DNA of 64,000 bases, taken from the NCBI RefSeq assembly GCF_013204855.1, contig NZ_JABMKZ010000003.1, forward strand, positions 310,001 to 374,000. Direction: 5' to 3'. Below the pieces are notes generated by a model. That model did no database searches and was not told the DNA's origin. It saw only the letters and a list, made by a program, of their open reading frames with translations. Below are positions 52,883 to 60,840 of this stretch, piece by piece; within the stretch, counting starts at the first letter, position 1; the number at the start of each line of letters is the position of its first letter. The position numbers and the translations under genes are program-made. The stretch comes from Paenibacillus alba (GTDB lineage Bacteria > Bacillota > Bacilli > Paenibacillales > NBRC-103111).

Positions 52883-53998
52883 TCATTGCATGACCGCGCT
52901 GCGAATGTACCAGCGCGCATCAAGCGAGGCTCTTTCGAGACGAAAGAGCACGCGCCTGTTCACGACCGCGGAGGCGCCTTCCGGCGTAGCCGTGACGCTG
53001 ACCGCGGTCTCCAGCTGCAGGAGCTGGGACACGTCCTGCTCCGGGAACTTGGACAAGCGGCGCATGCTGCGCACGTGCACCGCTTGTTCTGTTCCTGTGG
53101 TGGCCTGCAGAAGCTGCAGGTCACCTTGGTTCGCCGCGCTGATCCACACGTCGATCAGCGCCCAGGGCGAGAGCTTGCTGATGTAGGGGATCAGCAAGCC
53201 GGCAGCCCGGTGCACCATGACTTGGTGCGCCGGGTCTATGGAGCGGGAGCCGTGTGTCACACTCCCGAGGAAGTGAATGCAGAAATGACCGTTGAAGTCA
53301 TTTCCGGGAATACCGTCTCCGCCATGCGGCATGCCATGCATGGAGCCGGCCAGCGTGCGGCCGTTCAGCTTCACGAGGACTGCTCGGCGGTCCCAGCTCC
53401 AGGCGCCGCCGTAGATGGCTTTGAGCGTCGCGGAGTCTTCTTTGGTCAGCGGCTGCACATCCGCATGACTGGAGCCCGCTCGGCGTTGCCCTTCAAAGCT
53501 GAGACCGCTCTGCACGTCTACAATCGTGAACTTGCTATATTTGGGGAGGACTAGGCTCGCTTCCTCCCAAGGAAGCATCTCACCATAGTGTTTGGCTCTT
53601 ACCGCTTGCACGTGCGCGCTAAGCGAAGTCTGGACATTGTGAGGAAGCGTAATGATTGATTTGGAAACAGGATCAACGACTTCTCCATTGGTGGTGACCC
53701 CAAAGATGTAAGTTCGGCCATTGTCTTCAAAGAAAAGTGTCGTATCAGGAAGGAGCGCTTCTTCATAAGAGGAGCCAGAGCGAGACTGCCCTTCTTTCAG
53801 CACTTTGCCTAACTTCTTATCGGTAAAAGCAGCTTCCGTTCGATAAGCAGAACCGGCAGTCGCTTGGACGACTAGACGGAATGCACTGGCATTCGCTGTG
53901 GCCTGATCCATAGGCAGCAAAAAGCCTATTAACAGCAAAAACAACAACAGCGTGCAGATCAGCTTGGGGAGCAAGCTGGTTGCTCGGTTGTAACCCAT
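52883..53998 (-). CDS. Secreted or anchored protein of unknown function with a GHFCIHF motif
   Basis: This 371-residue protein has an N-terminal hydrophobic segment (LICTLLLFLLLIGFLLP, about residues 14-30) that is a signal peptide or anchor. The most conserved-looking part is SMHGMPHGGDGIPG followed by FNGHFCIHFLGSVTHG near residues 240-270, a Cys/His arrangement that recalls an L,D-transpeptidase active site but not the standard YkuD pattern. Basic tail RRVLFRLERASLDARWYI. The ATG at 53998 follows AGGAGG; a 29-codon longer frame exists. The 3' half is more GC-rich. No family is claimed. Confidence 0.65.
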   Translation of the reverse strand: MGYNRATSLLPKLICTLLLFLLLIGFLLPMDQATANASAFRLVVQATAGSAYRTEAAFTDKKLGKVLKEGQSRSGSSYEEALLPDTTLFFEDNGRTYIFGVTTNGEVVDPVSKSIITLPHNVQTSLSAHVQAVRAKHYGEMLPWEEASLVLPKYSKFTIVDVQSGLSFEGQRRAGSSHADVQPLTKEDSATLKAIYGGAWSWDRRAVLVKLNGRTLAGSMHGMPHGGDGIPGNDFNGHFCIHFLGSVTHGSRSIDPAHQVMVHRAAGLLIPYISKLSPWALIDVWISAANQGDLQLLQATTGTEQAVHVRSMRRLSKFPEQDVSQLLQLETAVSVTATPEGASAVVNRRVLFRLERASLDARWYIRSAVMQ

Positions 53999-54164
53999 AA
54001 ATGAGCTTCCTCCTGAGGTAGATTTTGTTAGTTCAGCATAGTCAGTTTTTACATAAAGAGATGAAATTATTATCAGCATTCTCATTTAGGCTGTCTGTCA
54101 GAGATATGGTAAACTAGCAGTAATAACAATGCTTAAAGCATAATTTGGAAAGGAAGGGATCTGT

Positions 54165-54998
54165 GTGAAGCTGAACGCTGGCAAACCATTTGAACTTAAA
54201 TTGGAACAAGATCGCATTGTGCGAGGCGATTACTTTGAAGCGAATATACAGCCTTCTCGAGGGCGGCTCATCATTTGCCATGGCTACAAAGGCTTCAAAG
54301 ATTGGGGAATGTTCCCGCATGTCGCTCAAGGCTTGGCTAACGAGGTGGATGTGATTTCCATTAATTTCTCCCACAACGGCGTCGGGGAAGATTTACTTGA
54401 GTTTACAGAGCTTGAGAAGTTTGCCAAAGATACCTATTCCAAAGATCTGGAGGACTTAGCGGCAGTCATCCAATATAGCCAGCATCAAGACGATACTACC
54501 GTAGAGAAGCCCGTTTTTCTTTTGGGTCACAGCCGAGGTGCGGCAGTTTGTCTGATTTATGCACTGGACCATCCTGAGCAAATCTCCGGCGTCCTGAGTT
54601 GGAATGGTACTGCGAATGTTGATTTATTGACAGAGGAGAATAAGGCGGAAATACGGGCAAAGGGTCGAACCTATACATTGAATGGACGCACGAAGCAAAA
54701 CATGCCGCTAGATCTTGAAATACTTGAAGATATGGAACGCAATGCTGAACGATTTGACATTGTAGGTCGTATTCGCGAAGCTGCTTGTCCAATCACGTTG
54801 ATTCAAGGAACAGAAGATGGAGAGCGAGGTATCCAAGGATCAAAGCGATTAATCGAGCAAAATCCCGCTATTACGTGGATTCGTATCCCTGAGGGCAATC
54901 ATACCTTTGGCTCTGTTCACCCGTTTAAAGGAGAATCACAGCCGCTGAGAGGAGCCATTGAAGCATCGCTCCAGACAATTCATGACATGTTGGAGTAA
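54165..54998 (+). CDS. Alpha/beta hydrolase
   Basis: This 277-residue protein has the alpha/beta-hydrolase fold with nucleophile elbow LLGHSRGAAV (Ser near residue 127), oxyanion region IICHGYKGFKDWGMF, an acidic residue near IQGTEDGERG and the catalytic His in PEGNHTFGSVHPF. The class contains peptidases, esterases and dienelactone hydrolases; the substrate is not clear. It starts with GTG after AGGAAGGGA and is followed 39 bases later by the phosphoesterase gene. Confidence 0.88.
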   Translation: MKLNAGKPFELKLEQDRIVRGDYFEANIQPSRGRLIICHGYKGFKDWGMFPHVAQGLANEVDVISINFSHNGVGEDLLEFTELEKFAKDTYSKDLEDLAAVIQYSQHQDDTTVEKPVFLLGHSRGAAVCLIYALDHPEQISGVLSWNGTANVDLLTEENKAEIRAKGRTYTLNGRTKQNMPLDLEILEDMERNAERFDIVGRIREAACPITLIQGTEDGERGIQGSKRLIEQNPAITWIRIPEGNHTFGSVHPFKGESQPLRGAIEASLQTIHDMLE

Positions 54999-55037
54999 CA
55001 CGTTGTAGCCTATACTTGAAGAGGAGGCGGACCTTAC

Positions 55038-55547
55038 ATGTCCCAAACCTATTTTATATCCGACCATCACTTTGGTCATAAATCCATTATTGATTTCGAA
55101 GATCGTCCCTTCGCTGATGCAGATGAAATGAACGCAGCCATGATTGCCAAATGGAATGCGGTCGTGATGAAAGAAGATACCGTCTTTCATCTTGGCGACT
55201 TTTCCTTTCTTAACAAAGAGAAGACTGAGGCTATCGTTTCTCAACTAAACGGCTACAAGATTCTTATTTTGGGCAACCACGACCGGGGACGTTCGCGAAC
55301 CTGGTGGCTCGATGCCGGCTTTGATGAAGTAAGTGAGTATCCTCTCATTTATAAAAACTTTTTCTTCCTGTCCCATGAGCCGATGTATATGAACAATCAG
55401 ATGCCTTACGTCAATGTCCATGGCCATATTCACGGCCAGAAATATGCAGGCCTTCATTATTATAATGTGAGTGTGGAACAATTGGATTATACGCCAGTTT
55501 CTTTTGAGCAGATTCGTGATTCGGTTGTGGTGAGTGAGGAGCAATAG
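55038..55547 (+). CDS. Calcineurin-like metallophosphoesterase
   Basis: This 169-residue protein has the metal motifs of phosphoesterases: ISDHHFGHKS, VFHLGDFSF, LGNHDRG, LSHEPM and NVHGHIHGQ. The motif set and short length match the YfcE-unrelated, MJ-type small phosphoesterases. The substrate is unknown. GAGGAGG stands before the ATG. A terminator follows and the accessory island begins. Confidence 0.88.
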   Translation: MSQTYFISDHHFGHKSIIDFEDRPFADADEMNAAMIAKWNAVVMKEDTVFHLGDFSFLNKEKTEAIVSQLNGYKILILGNHDRGRSRTWWLDAGFDEVSEYPLIYKNFFFLSHEPMYMNNQMPYVNVHGHIHGQKYAGLHYYNVSVEQLDYTPVSFEQIRDSVVVSEEQ

Positions 55548-55561
55548 TGTTGAAGTGAAGG

Positions 55562-55590
55562 AACCGCAACTGATTTGGTTGCGGTTTTTT
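55562..55590 (+). terminator. Terminator after the phosphoesterase gene
   Basis: AACCGCAAC pairs with GTTGCGGTT, then TTTT. Confidence 0.88.
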
Positions 55591-55667
55591 GGTCGACATA
55601 TAAGAATTTATATGTTTTGGGGTGAGCGAAGCTTACCCCTTATTTAAATTTTTGGTAAAGTAGAGGT

Positions 55668-56989
55668 ATGGACTCCAACGTAATGAAGCGAATATTTTTA
55701 GATGAGCATCAGCACTGGGATGCCTTTGTAGAAAAGCATAAAGAACATATGAGGCCAAACGTCATCAAAGAGGTACAAAAGTTCCGTGGCTGTGGTGATC
55801 CTAGAAATGGATTCAAAATTTTAGTCTGTGAAGGATGCCATGACATAAGGAGAGTGCCCTACCGCTGTAAAGGTCGTTTTTGCACAACATGCTCCTGTGG
55901 CGAAACGGAAGAATGGAGCCGCGTGTTGATGGAAGATGTCTTGCAAGTCAATCATCGACATGTGGTATTTACCATTGATGAAGGGTTATGGCGCGTCTTT
56001 TTGCAGCATCGGAAAATGCTGAAAGAATTCATGGACGAGGCCGTACGAATCATAAAAGAACATTTTGAAAAGAAACATAAGATTACACCTGGCATCATTG
56101 CGGGAGTACATACCTTTGGCTCACGTCTGAACTTTAATCCACATGTCCATATGCTGGTGACGATGGGTGGAATGAAATCAAACGGAGAATGGAAAACGTA
56201 TGATTACGTGCCGTTTGAAATGCTTAGTGGCAAACCGTGGTGTTAAAGCTCATTCGAAGAAGCTTGAACGAAGAAGAGAAGAAACAAGTACAGTCCAGAC
56301 TGCAGCAAGCCTACTCGGCCAATGGAGAAGGTTTTTATGTGCATGCGCCGAAACAAAAAGGGAACGTAAAGAACCAGCTAGGCTACATAGGACGCTACAT
56401 AAATCGACCAGCTATTGCGTTAAAGCGAATCCAGTCCTATGACGGAGAATACGTCGTGTTCAGCTACCACGATAAAAAAAGTGGGGAAGAGAAGACGGAA
56501 AAAGTAACGGTCGAAGAATTTATTGCAAGGGTCATACGCCATATTCCGGATGAAAACTTTAAAACAATCCGGTATTATGGGGTCTATTCGCGCAGGCTGA
56601 AAAAGGTAAGTAAAATGCTGGTGACAAGTTGGCAGAAAGAAGCAAGGAAGTGGATCGTGCGCGCTCAAAGACGTCTGAAGCGCAGAAATTGGAGAGAACG
56701 AATACAAAGAATAACGGGTAAAGACCCCCTGGTGTGTCCAAAGTGCGAATGTTACTATGAATACAAGGGGGAAGTCTGTCTAGAAGAAGGCAAACTAACG
56801 ATTAAATATGCAGTCTGCGAGAGAGCGCGAGGCTGTTTAGAAAGGATGATTGGAGATCTCACCGGGAAGCAAGAAAACAAAAAGCAAAAAGAAGAAACCC
56901 CAGTTGTCCCTAAGCAATTACGTCCTGTCGAAACAGACAGTGAAGTATATATGTTTGACCTGTTCGGAAGTGGAAAGCATACCGCTTAA
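55668..56989 (+). pseudogene. IS91-family-like transposase, broken by a frameshift
   Basis: Two frames make one transposase. The first, 55668-56246, has the Cys-rich zinc region (CEGCHDIRRVPYRC, CTTCSCGETEEW) and the HUH motif NPHVHMLV. The second continues from about 56230 to 56989 with GYIGRYINRPAIALKR, which holds the catalytic Tyr region, and a late Cys pair LVCPKCECYYEY. The break is at 56220-56240, where MLSGKPWC stops and VLKLIRRSLN goes on in another frame. Family members usually read MLRK...WQTVVLKL, so about 7 bases seem lost. A GGGGTGAGC/GCTTACCCC hairpin lies at 55619-55639. Confidence 0.85.
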
Positions 56990-56990
56990 T

Positions 56991-57164
56991 GTGGTGCAAG
57001 ATTTTGATCGAATGGATCGAGGGGATCCGGCAGTGCCGCCTCAATTTACATGTGAAAGCTGTGAAGGAGCTATGTATCCAGAGTATTACAAAGGGATATA
57101 TGGATACGAATACCGGATCTCAGACCGGTTAGAAAACAAAGAAGTGGAAGGCAGCTCAAAGTAG
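56991..57164 (+). CDS. Small zinc-ribbon-like ORF behind the transposase
   Basis: GTG at 56991 opens a 57-residue frame with VPPQFTCESCEGAMYPEYY, a possible half zinc ribbon. It starts next to the stop of the transposase fragment, and it may be part of the same element. The start and even its being translated are uncertain; a longer frame to 56850 overlaps the transposase. Confidence 0.4.
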   Translation: MVQDFDRMDRGDPAVPPQFTCESCEGAMYPEYYKGIYGYEYRISDRLENKEVEGSSK

Positions 57165-57171
57165 AATAGAA

Positions 57172-57295
57172 GAGGGATGGGTGTGAGGGTGAAAAGTTTA
57201 CGGGCCGCCTTTGAAATCGTTGTTTATACCGCATAATACATTCAAAAAACACGATTTCAACAGCGGTTGGAACCCCACATCCATCCCTCCCCATG
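57172..57295. repeat. Large imperfect inverted repeat behind the transposase
   Basis: GAGGGATGGGTGTGAGGG at about 57173 is inverted at about 57277-57294 (CCCCACATCCATCCCTC), and inside it GCCGCCTTTGAAATCG is inverted as CGATTTCAACAGCGGT. The whole 120 bases could fold into a two-part stem. It may be the terminal structure of the IS91-like element. No gene is seen. Confidence 0.65.
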
Positions 57296-57325
57296 GACAA
57301 AAGTAGGGGTTTACACGAAAAAGGA

Positions 57326-57356
57326 CCGTCAGGATGTACTTCCTGACGGTTTTTCT
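57326..57356 (+). terminator. Terminator-like hairpin in the island
   Basis: ACCGTCAGGA pairs with TCCTGACGGT and TTTTT follows. On the other strand it could serve the minus gene that ends at 57368. Confidence 0.8.
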
Positions 57357-57367
57357 TATTATCCTAT

Positions 57368-57595
57368 CTATAGAGCAAAATACATGATTCTCTTTTTTAT
57401 TTCATTATAATGTTCAATTAATTCCTTATCACCGCGGCTTAGTAATTCAAACTCGTTATTAACTCCGTACACTTGACAAAGGCATACAATGGCTGCTTCA
57501 GCTTGTTCAACTGTAGGCTTAGAAGATTGACTAAGCTGCATGTAACGATGAAGTGTAGCGAATGCTGAGATATTATCTATATCATTATTGCTCAT
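57368..57595 (-). CDS. Small uncharacterised protein, 75 residues
   Basis: The protein begins MSNNDIDNISAFATLHRYMQ and is probably helical; it ends HYNEIKKRIMYFAL. AGGAGG lies 11 bases before the ATG at 57595, which supports the start over the longer frame to 57640. It is isolated on the minus strand of an AT-rich region after the IS91-like remnant. No family was recognised. Confidence 0.55.
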   Translation of the reverse strand: MSNNDIDNISAFATLHRYMQLSQSSKPTVEQAEAAIVCLCQVYGVNNEFELLSRGDKELIEHYNEIKKRIMYFAL

Positions 57596-57860
57596 AAATT
57601 GATTGCCTCCTTGGTTTATATATTGCTGAACGGAACGCATGTTCCTATGCGTGTCGATTTCTGTATTGTAATCCTATTTAATTGTTTTGTAAATATAAAC
57701 AAATGTTTTGATTTACAAAACAACTAAAGGGCGCTAATATACAAATATGTCTTATTGCTGAATTTGTAATATTAAGTAATAAAAACTATTAAATTGAATG
57801 AAATACTGATTTAAATTGAACAAAACGAATGTTTTAAAATTATGAAAGGTGGAGGTTAAT

Positions 57861-58160
57861 TTGTTTAAACAAGCTAAGAACCTTAGATATGTGTATAAAA
57901 TAAACAGCAGTCTTCTGAAAAAGAGTAAATGGAACTTATCTTTAAATCCAAATATAGCGAGGAAATTAGGAGCAGTTGTATCTTTAGCCAATAGCCAAGC
58001 GATTGATTTTATTGATGATATCTCCAAGAGTGGTTATTCAGAGGATAAGGTAAAAGAACTTAAGATCAAAATAACAAATATTAAACTCTATACCAAACTC
58101 GATGAACTATTGGTAATCACACTTGTTAACGGACTAGAAAAAAATACGATCTACCAATGA
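57861..58160 (+). CDS. Uncharacterised protein, first of a coupled pair
   Basis: TTG at 57861 follows GGAGG by 5 bases; the frame, 99 residues, is basic at first (FKQAKNLRYVYKINSSLLKK) and then has a helical part (LGAVVSLANSQAIDFIDDIS). The stop TGA overlaps the ATG of the next gene (ATGA). AT-rich with strong bias for A and T in third positions, unlike the surrounding chromosome. No family recognised. Confidence 0.5.
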   Translation: MFKQAKNLRYVYKINSSLLKKSKWNLSLNPNIARKLGAVVSLANSQAIDFIDDISKSGYSEDKVKELKIKITNIKLYTKLDELLVITLVNGLEKNTIYQ

Positions 58161-58336
58161 CTGATGTTAATTCATTCATTTCTTGGAACAACAACCAAGT
58201 AGCTGGAACAGGATCAGAGACCTATGCATTTACGAAAACTTACATATTAGCTAATTTCTTAAGCCGCAAAGATTATATAGCAAATAGCAAAATTGAGACG
58301 TTTGAAGTAAACGAGTACAAGGTAACTTCTCCTTAA
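58157..58336 (+). CDS. Uncharacterised protein, 59 residues, second of a coupled pair
   Basis: ATG at 58157 overlaps the previous stop; the frame runs to TAA 58334-58336 and reads MTDVNSFISWNNNQVAGTGS at the start. It has no membrane segment. Its tight coupling to the previous frame and the terminator right after suggest a true two-gene unit, but no ribosome binding site other than coupling is seen and no family is known. Confidence 0.4.
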   Translation: MTDVNSFISWNNNQVAGTGSETYAFTKTYILANFLSRKDYIANSKIETFEVNEYKVTSP

Positions 58337-58344
58337 TTGACGAG

Positions 58345-58377
58345 TCCCCATTGCCTTAATTGGCACATGGGGCTTTT
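58345..58377 (+). terminator. Terminator after the coupled pair
   Basis: CCCCATTGCC pairs with GGCACATGGGG, then CTTTT. Confidence 0.75.
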
Positions 58378-58461
58378 ATCTTAAGTGAAAAAGTTCATTT
58401 TCATTTTCATTTTCATTTGAAGTTTACTGTTAAATATTTATTACTTCCAAAAATTGCAGAC

Positions 58462-58489
58462 TTTGCTTCCCTTTTCTATACGCTATAAT
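58462..58489 (+). promoter_or_regulatory. Candidate promoter of the second small-gene pair
   Basis: TTTGCT at 58462 and TATAAT at 58484-58489 are separated by 16 bases, 30 bases before the 46-residue gene. Confidence 0.45.
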
Positions 58490-58518
58490 AACTATAGAAA
58501 ATAAATGGAGGTAAAGAG

Positions 58519-58659
58519 ATGAAATACCATGAAGTAGCAGTACTTAGTTATTTAGAGGTTAATGATATGGATTATGATTATGAAGGAAGAGTAGTAGTTT
58601 GTGGGACGGATAATGAAGCATACTTCTTATTTGCTGATTCTTCAGTAATAGCAGATTAA
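58519..58659 (+). CDS. Small acidic uncharacterised protein, 46 residues
   Basis: ATG at 58519 follows GGAGG with good spacing. The protein starts MKYHEVAVLSYLEVNDMDYD and is acidic and beta-like. It stops 2 bases before the next ATG, so the two are likely co-translated. No family recognised. Confidence 0.5.
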   Translation: MKYHEVAVLSYLEVNDMDYDYEGRVVVCGTDNEAYFLFADSSVIAD

Positions 58660-58661
58660 CG

Positions 58662-58889
58662 ATGTACGATCAATCTATCCTTTCAAAAATTATTGGTTTC
58701 CATCGAAAACATCAACGAATTCCTGTAATGGAAGAAGTTGAAAAAGCATACGAATCTGCAATACATGGAGATATTGACGGAGCAATTCGAATTCTAGATT
58801 GGAAAAGGCACTGTTTTTATGTTAAAAATAATGATCAACGAGAAATAATGTCGAAAATATTTGAATATGCAAGTATTATTATAAAATAA
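58662..58889 (+). CDS. Uncharacterised helical protein, 75 residues
   Basis: The protein starts MYDQSILSKIIGFHRKHQRI and continues with VEKAYESAIHGDIDGAIRIL, a helix-rich pattern. It starts 2 bases after the 46-residue gene. No family is recognised; a weak inverted repeat (ACACCA/TGGTGT) follows. Confidence 0.5.
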   Translation: MYDQSILSKIIGFHRKHQRIPVMEEVEKAYESAIHGDIDGAIRILDWKRHCFYVKNNDQREIMSKIFEYASIIIK

Positions 58890-59045
58890 TAAACACCATT
58901 TAACTTCGCAAACTTGTTGTTTTGGTGTATTTTATTATTAAAAGAGATATATAAGGGGAAACGTTATATTTTAGCGTTTTCTTCATTTTTATCTAATGAA
59001 ATGTATCACTTATTAGCTGGTGACTATAAGCTAGATTTACCATAA

Positions 59046-59086
59046 AGAAATAGATGCTCCACATTGTTTGAGGAACATCTATTTCT
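59046..59086 (-). terminator. Terminator of the coiled-coil lipoprotein gene
   Basis: GAAATAGATGcTCC pairs with GGAaCATCTATTTC; the stop of the minus-strand gene is directly beside it. Confidence 0.75.
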
Positions 59087-59088
59087 TA

Positions 59089-59784
59089 TTACTTCTCTAT
59101 TTTAGTACCATCGCCTAGTATAATAATTTTTGGATCGAATTGAAATTTAATTTTGTCTAGTTCTGTATTTTTAAGCTGGTTGTGCTCATCCATGAATTGA
59201 TTTAGCTCCAGTGATCCTCCATAGTCAACTGTTTCGTGTGCTTTAATTGGTTGGTCATATGACAAGTTAATTTTTAAGATGTTTGCATCAAAAATATCAT
59301 TGTAAATTGTTGTACCTTTGATACCCTTAATGTCAAAATCATTGTTATTTGTTATAGAAAAACTAAAGTCTAAGACATCGCTAAATCTCCATTTATCAGT
59401 ATCTTTGGGATATAATTTTTTCCCGACTAAGGAGACTGATATTCCATTAAACTTAGCGGCTTTTTCCTTCTCTTTCCTCTCATTTTCTTCTCGCAGTTTC
59501 TTTTCCTCTTCTTCTCTTTTTCGCTTCTCGTCTTCTTCTTTTTTCTTGATTTCATCTAAGCGTATTCGCTCATTTAGAATAATCTCAGATACTTTCTGAC
59601 CTTCGAGAGTCGCATTTGTCTTTTCAGCATTGACAACAGCAGATTCAAATAATTTTTTATCACCTTCAGAAATAGAAGTGTTTGAGTTAACTTTTTCTTT
59701 TATTCCTGAAGAATACTTTTGGTCTAATGTACTACATCCTGAAATCAAGGCTAGAGATATTAAGGCAATTATAGTTTTTTTCAA
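59089..59784 (-). CDS. Lipoprotein with charged coiled-coil
   Basis: This 231-residue protein has a signal peptide and lipobox LISGCS near residue 17. Residues 75-110 are a highly charged coiled coil (DEIKKKEEDEKRKREEEEKK). The rest is beta-rich (FSFSITNNNDFDIKGIKG) with a conserved look of the DUF4352/SLAP group. AGGGTG is upstream. It is near the end of the AT-rich island, and no partner gene is next to it. Anchored outside the membrane; function unknown. Confidence 0.75.
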   Translation of the reverse strand: MKKTIIALISLALISGCSTLDQKYSSGIKEKVNSNTSISEGDKKLFESAVVNAEKTNATLEGQKVSEIILNERIRLDEIKKKEEDEKRKREEEEKKLREENERKEKEKAAKFNGISVSLVGKKLYPKDTDKWRFSDVLDFSFSITNNNDFDIKGIKGTTIYNDIFDANILKINLSYDQPIKAHETVDYGGSLELNQFMDEHNQLKNTELDKIKFQFDPKIIILGDGTKIEK

Positions 59785-60083
59785 ATTGCTGCACCCTCTT
59801 TAAATTATTTATAGGTATATTTAACTATAATAACTCAAAGGTTTTTACAAATCTATACAAATTAAGACAAAAAAATTAAAAGAATTACAACTGAAGATAA
59901 AAGCGAATACAATATGTAAAATAGTGTCAGGTGATTGATACAGATGTTTACTTATAGCAAGAGTATTTCACCAATATTTATGCCCCCGATAATGCCCCAA
60001 AAAAAATTAATAAGACTATTACAAGAGAAAATAGGCAACAAAAAAACCCTCATGTACCAAGGGTTTCGTCGTTTAATTTGGTA
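59785..60083. other. AT-rich gap between the lipoprotein gene and tRNA-Val
   Basis: No supported gene was found in these 299 bases. It contains the tRNA-Val terminator (60041-60068, minus strand) and repeated CCCC-containing text near 59982-60000 with no coding sense. Confidence 0.6.
60041..60068 (-). terminator. Terminator of tRNA-Val
   Basis: On the minus strand AAACCCTTGG pairs partly with the ACATGAGGGTTT arm, followed by TTTTTT. Confidence 0.7.
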
Positions 60084-60156
60084 TGACCTGTAGTGGGCTC
60101 GAACCACTGACCCCTACCCTGTCAAGATAGTGCTCTCCCAGCTGAGCTAACAAGTC
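60084..60156 (-). tRNA. tRNA-Val (GAC)
   Basis: Read on the minus strand, the acceptor GACTTGT pairs with ACAGGTC, and the D-arm is AGCTCAGCTGGGAGAGC. The anticodon stem CTATC/GGTAG encloses the loop TTGACAG, so the anticodon is GAC. The T-arm is normal. The discriminator is A and the CCA is not encoded directly after it. It marks the right edge of the AT-rich island. Confidence 0.9.
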
Positions 60157-60220
60157 GTTTTTTGAAGACAATTAGTAATATACCAAGGATTTAGCTGATT
60201 GTCAACAGTTGAGCTTTGAT

Positions 60221-60385
60221 TTAGCGATACAAAAATGGGAATATTTTCTGTATAAGGTGATTCGTCTTGCGTTTCTTTTTAGATCTAGGCAGATATGGAG
60301 AGTTCAGATGCTGAGTATAGAGGGTTTCATCATTTTTTCCATGCAGGATGTTAATTTCTTCTTCGGATAGGCCTTGTGCGGTCAT
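60221..60385 (-). CDS. Small uncharacterised basic protein, 54 residues
   Basis: A minus-strand frame of 54 codons begins at ATG 60385, with AAAGG about 11 bases before it, and ends at TAA 60221-60223. It starts MTAQGLSEEEINILHGKNDE and has a basic tail (RSKKKRKTNHLIQK). It fills the gap between tRNA-Val and the next gene, which would otherwise be 360 bases. No family was recognised. Confidence 0.4.
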   Translation of the reverse strand: MTAQGLSEEEINILHGKNDETLYTQHLNSPYLPRSKKKRKTNHLIQKIFPFLYR

Positions 60386-60516
60386 GTCGATGACAACCTT
60401 TCTTGACGTTCATGCCTTTAATGTACCATAGATTGGTACTTGTTTAATAGTAGGGCTTTCATCTTGGCGAGATTTATGGTAACTTGTTGTCATTAGGGCT
60501 TGGGAGGAACAAGGAA

Positions 60517-60711
60517 ATGACGAAACAACAGCATCGTTGGAATTTACGTTTGAAAAGCAGTAATGTTTATTTGGGAACGGTCTATTTAGGCGATCCGCTG
60601 CCGGAAGTGGAAGATGTTATTATGATAGGCGATAAGAAATATACGATTCTTGAACTGGGAAGCAATCGTGACGCAAGTGACGTATTTGTAGAAGAAGTAA
60701 AAAAGAAATAA
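60517..60711 (+). CDS. Small uncharacterised protein, 64 residues
   Basis: ATG at 60517 is 9 bases after GGGAGG. The protein begins MTKQQHRWNLRLKSSNVYLG and has YLGDPLPEVEDVIMIGDKK, a short beta-rich fold. A terminator follows, and the open frame upstream to 60484 is not used. It is divergent from the 54-residue basic gene. No family is recognised, although it looks like a conserved small protein of Paenibacillaceae. Confidence 0.6.
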   Translation: MTKQQHRWNLRLKSSNVYLGTVYLGDPLPEVEDVIMIGDKKYTILELGSNRDASDVFVEEVKKK

Positions 60712-60721
60712 GGCTTAAACG

Positions 60722-60768
60722 AAAGAGCTAATCCGGAGGGTCAAACCCATCGAGACTAGCTCTTTTTT
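60722..60768 (+). terminator. Terminator after the 64-residue gene
   Basis: AAAGAGCTA pairs with TAGCTCTTT around a longer loop, then TTT. Confidence 0.75.
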
Positions 60769-60840
60769 GTTTGCCATTACACTCTTTTTTTATTTATCAT
60801 CACACTCATTGTTTCCCAACTCACTTCATTGACTTGTTAA

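Noticed and set aside
56220-56245. Programmed -1 frameshift in the transposase
   Set aside because: There is no slippery heptamer or A-run at the junction, and about seven bases seem lost relative to the usual family sequence, so a disabling deletion is simpler.
59940-60045. C-terminal remnant of a tyrosine integrase next to tRNA-Val
   Set aside because: The minus frame reads a hydrophobic tail ending FFGALSGA, which has no integrase motif, and only about 15 codons are open. No duplicated tRNA 3' end was found by eye.
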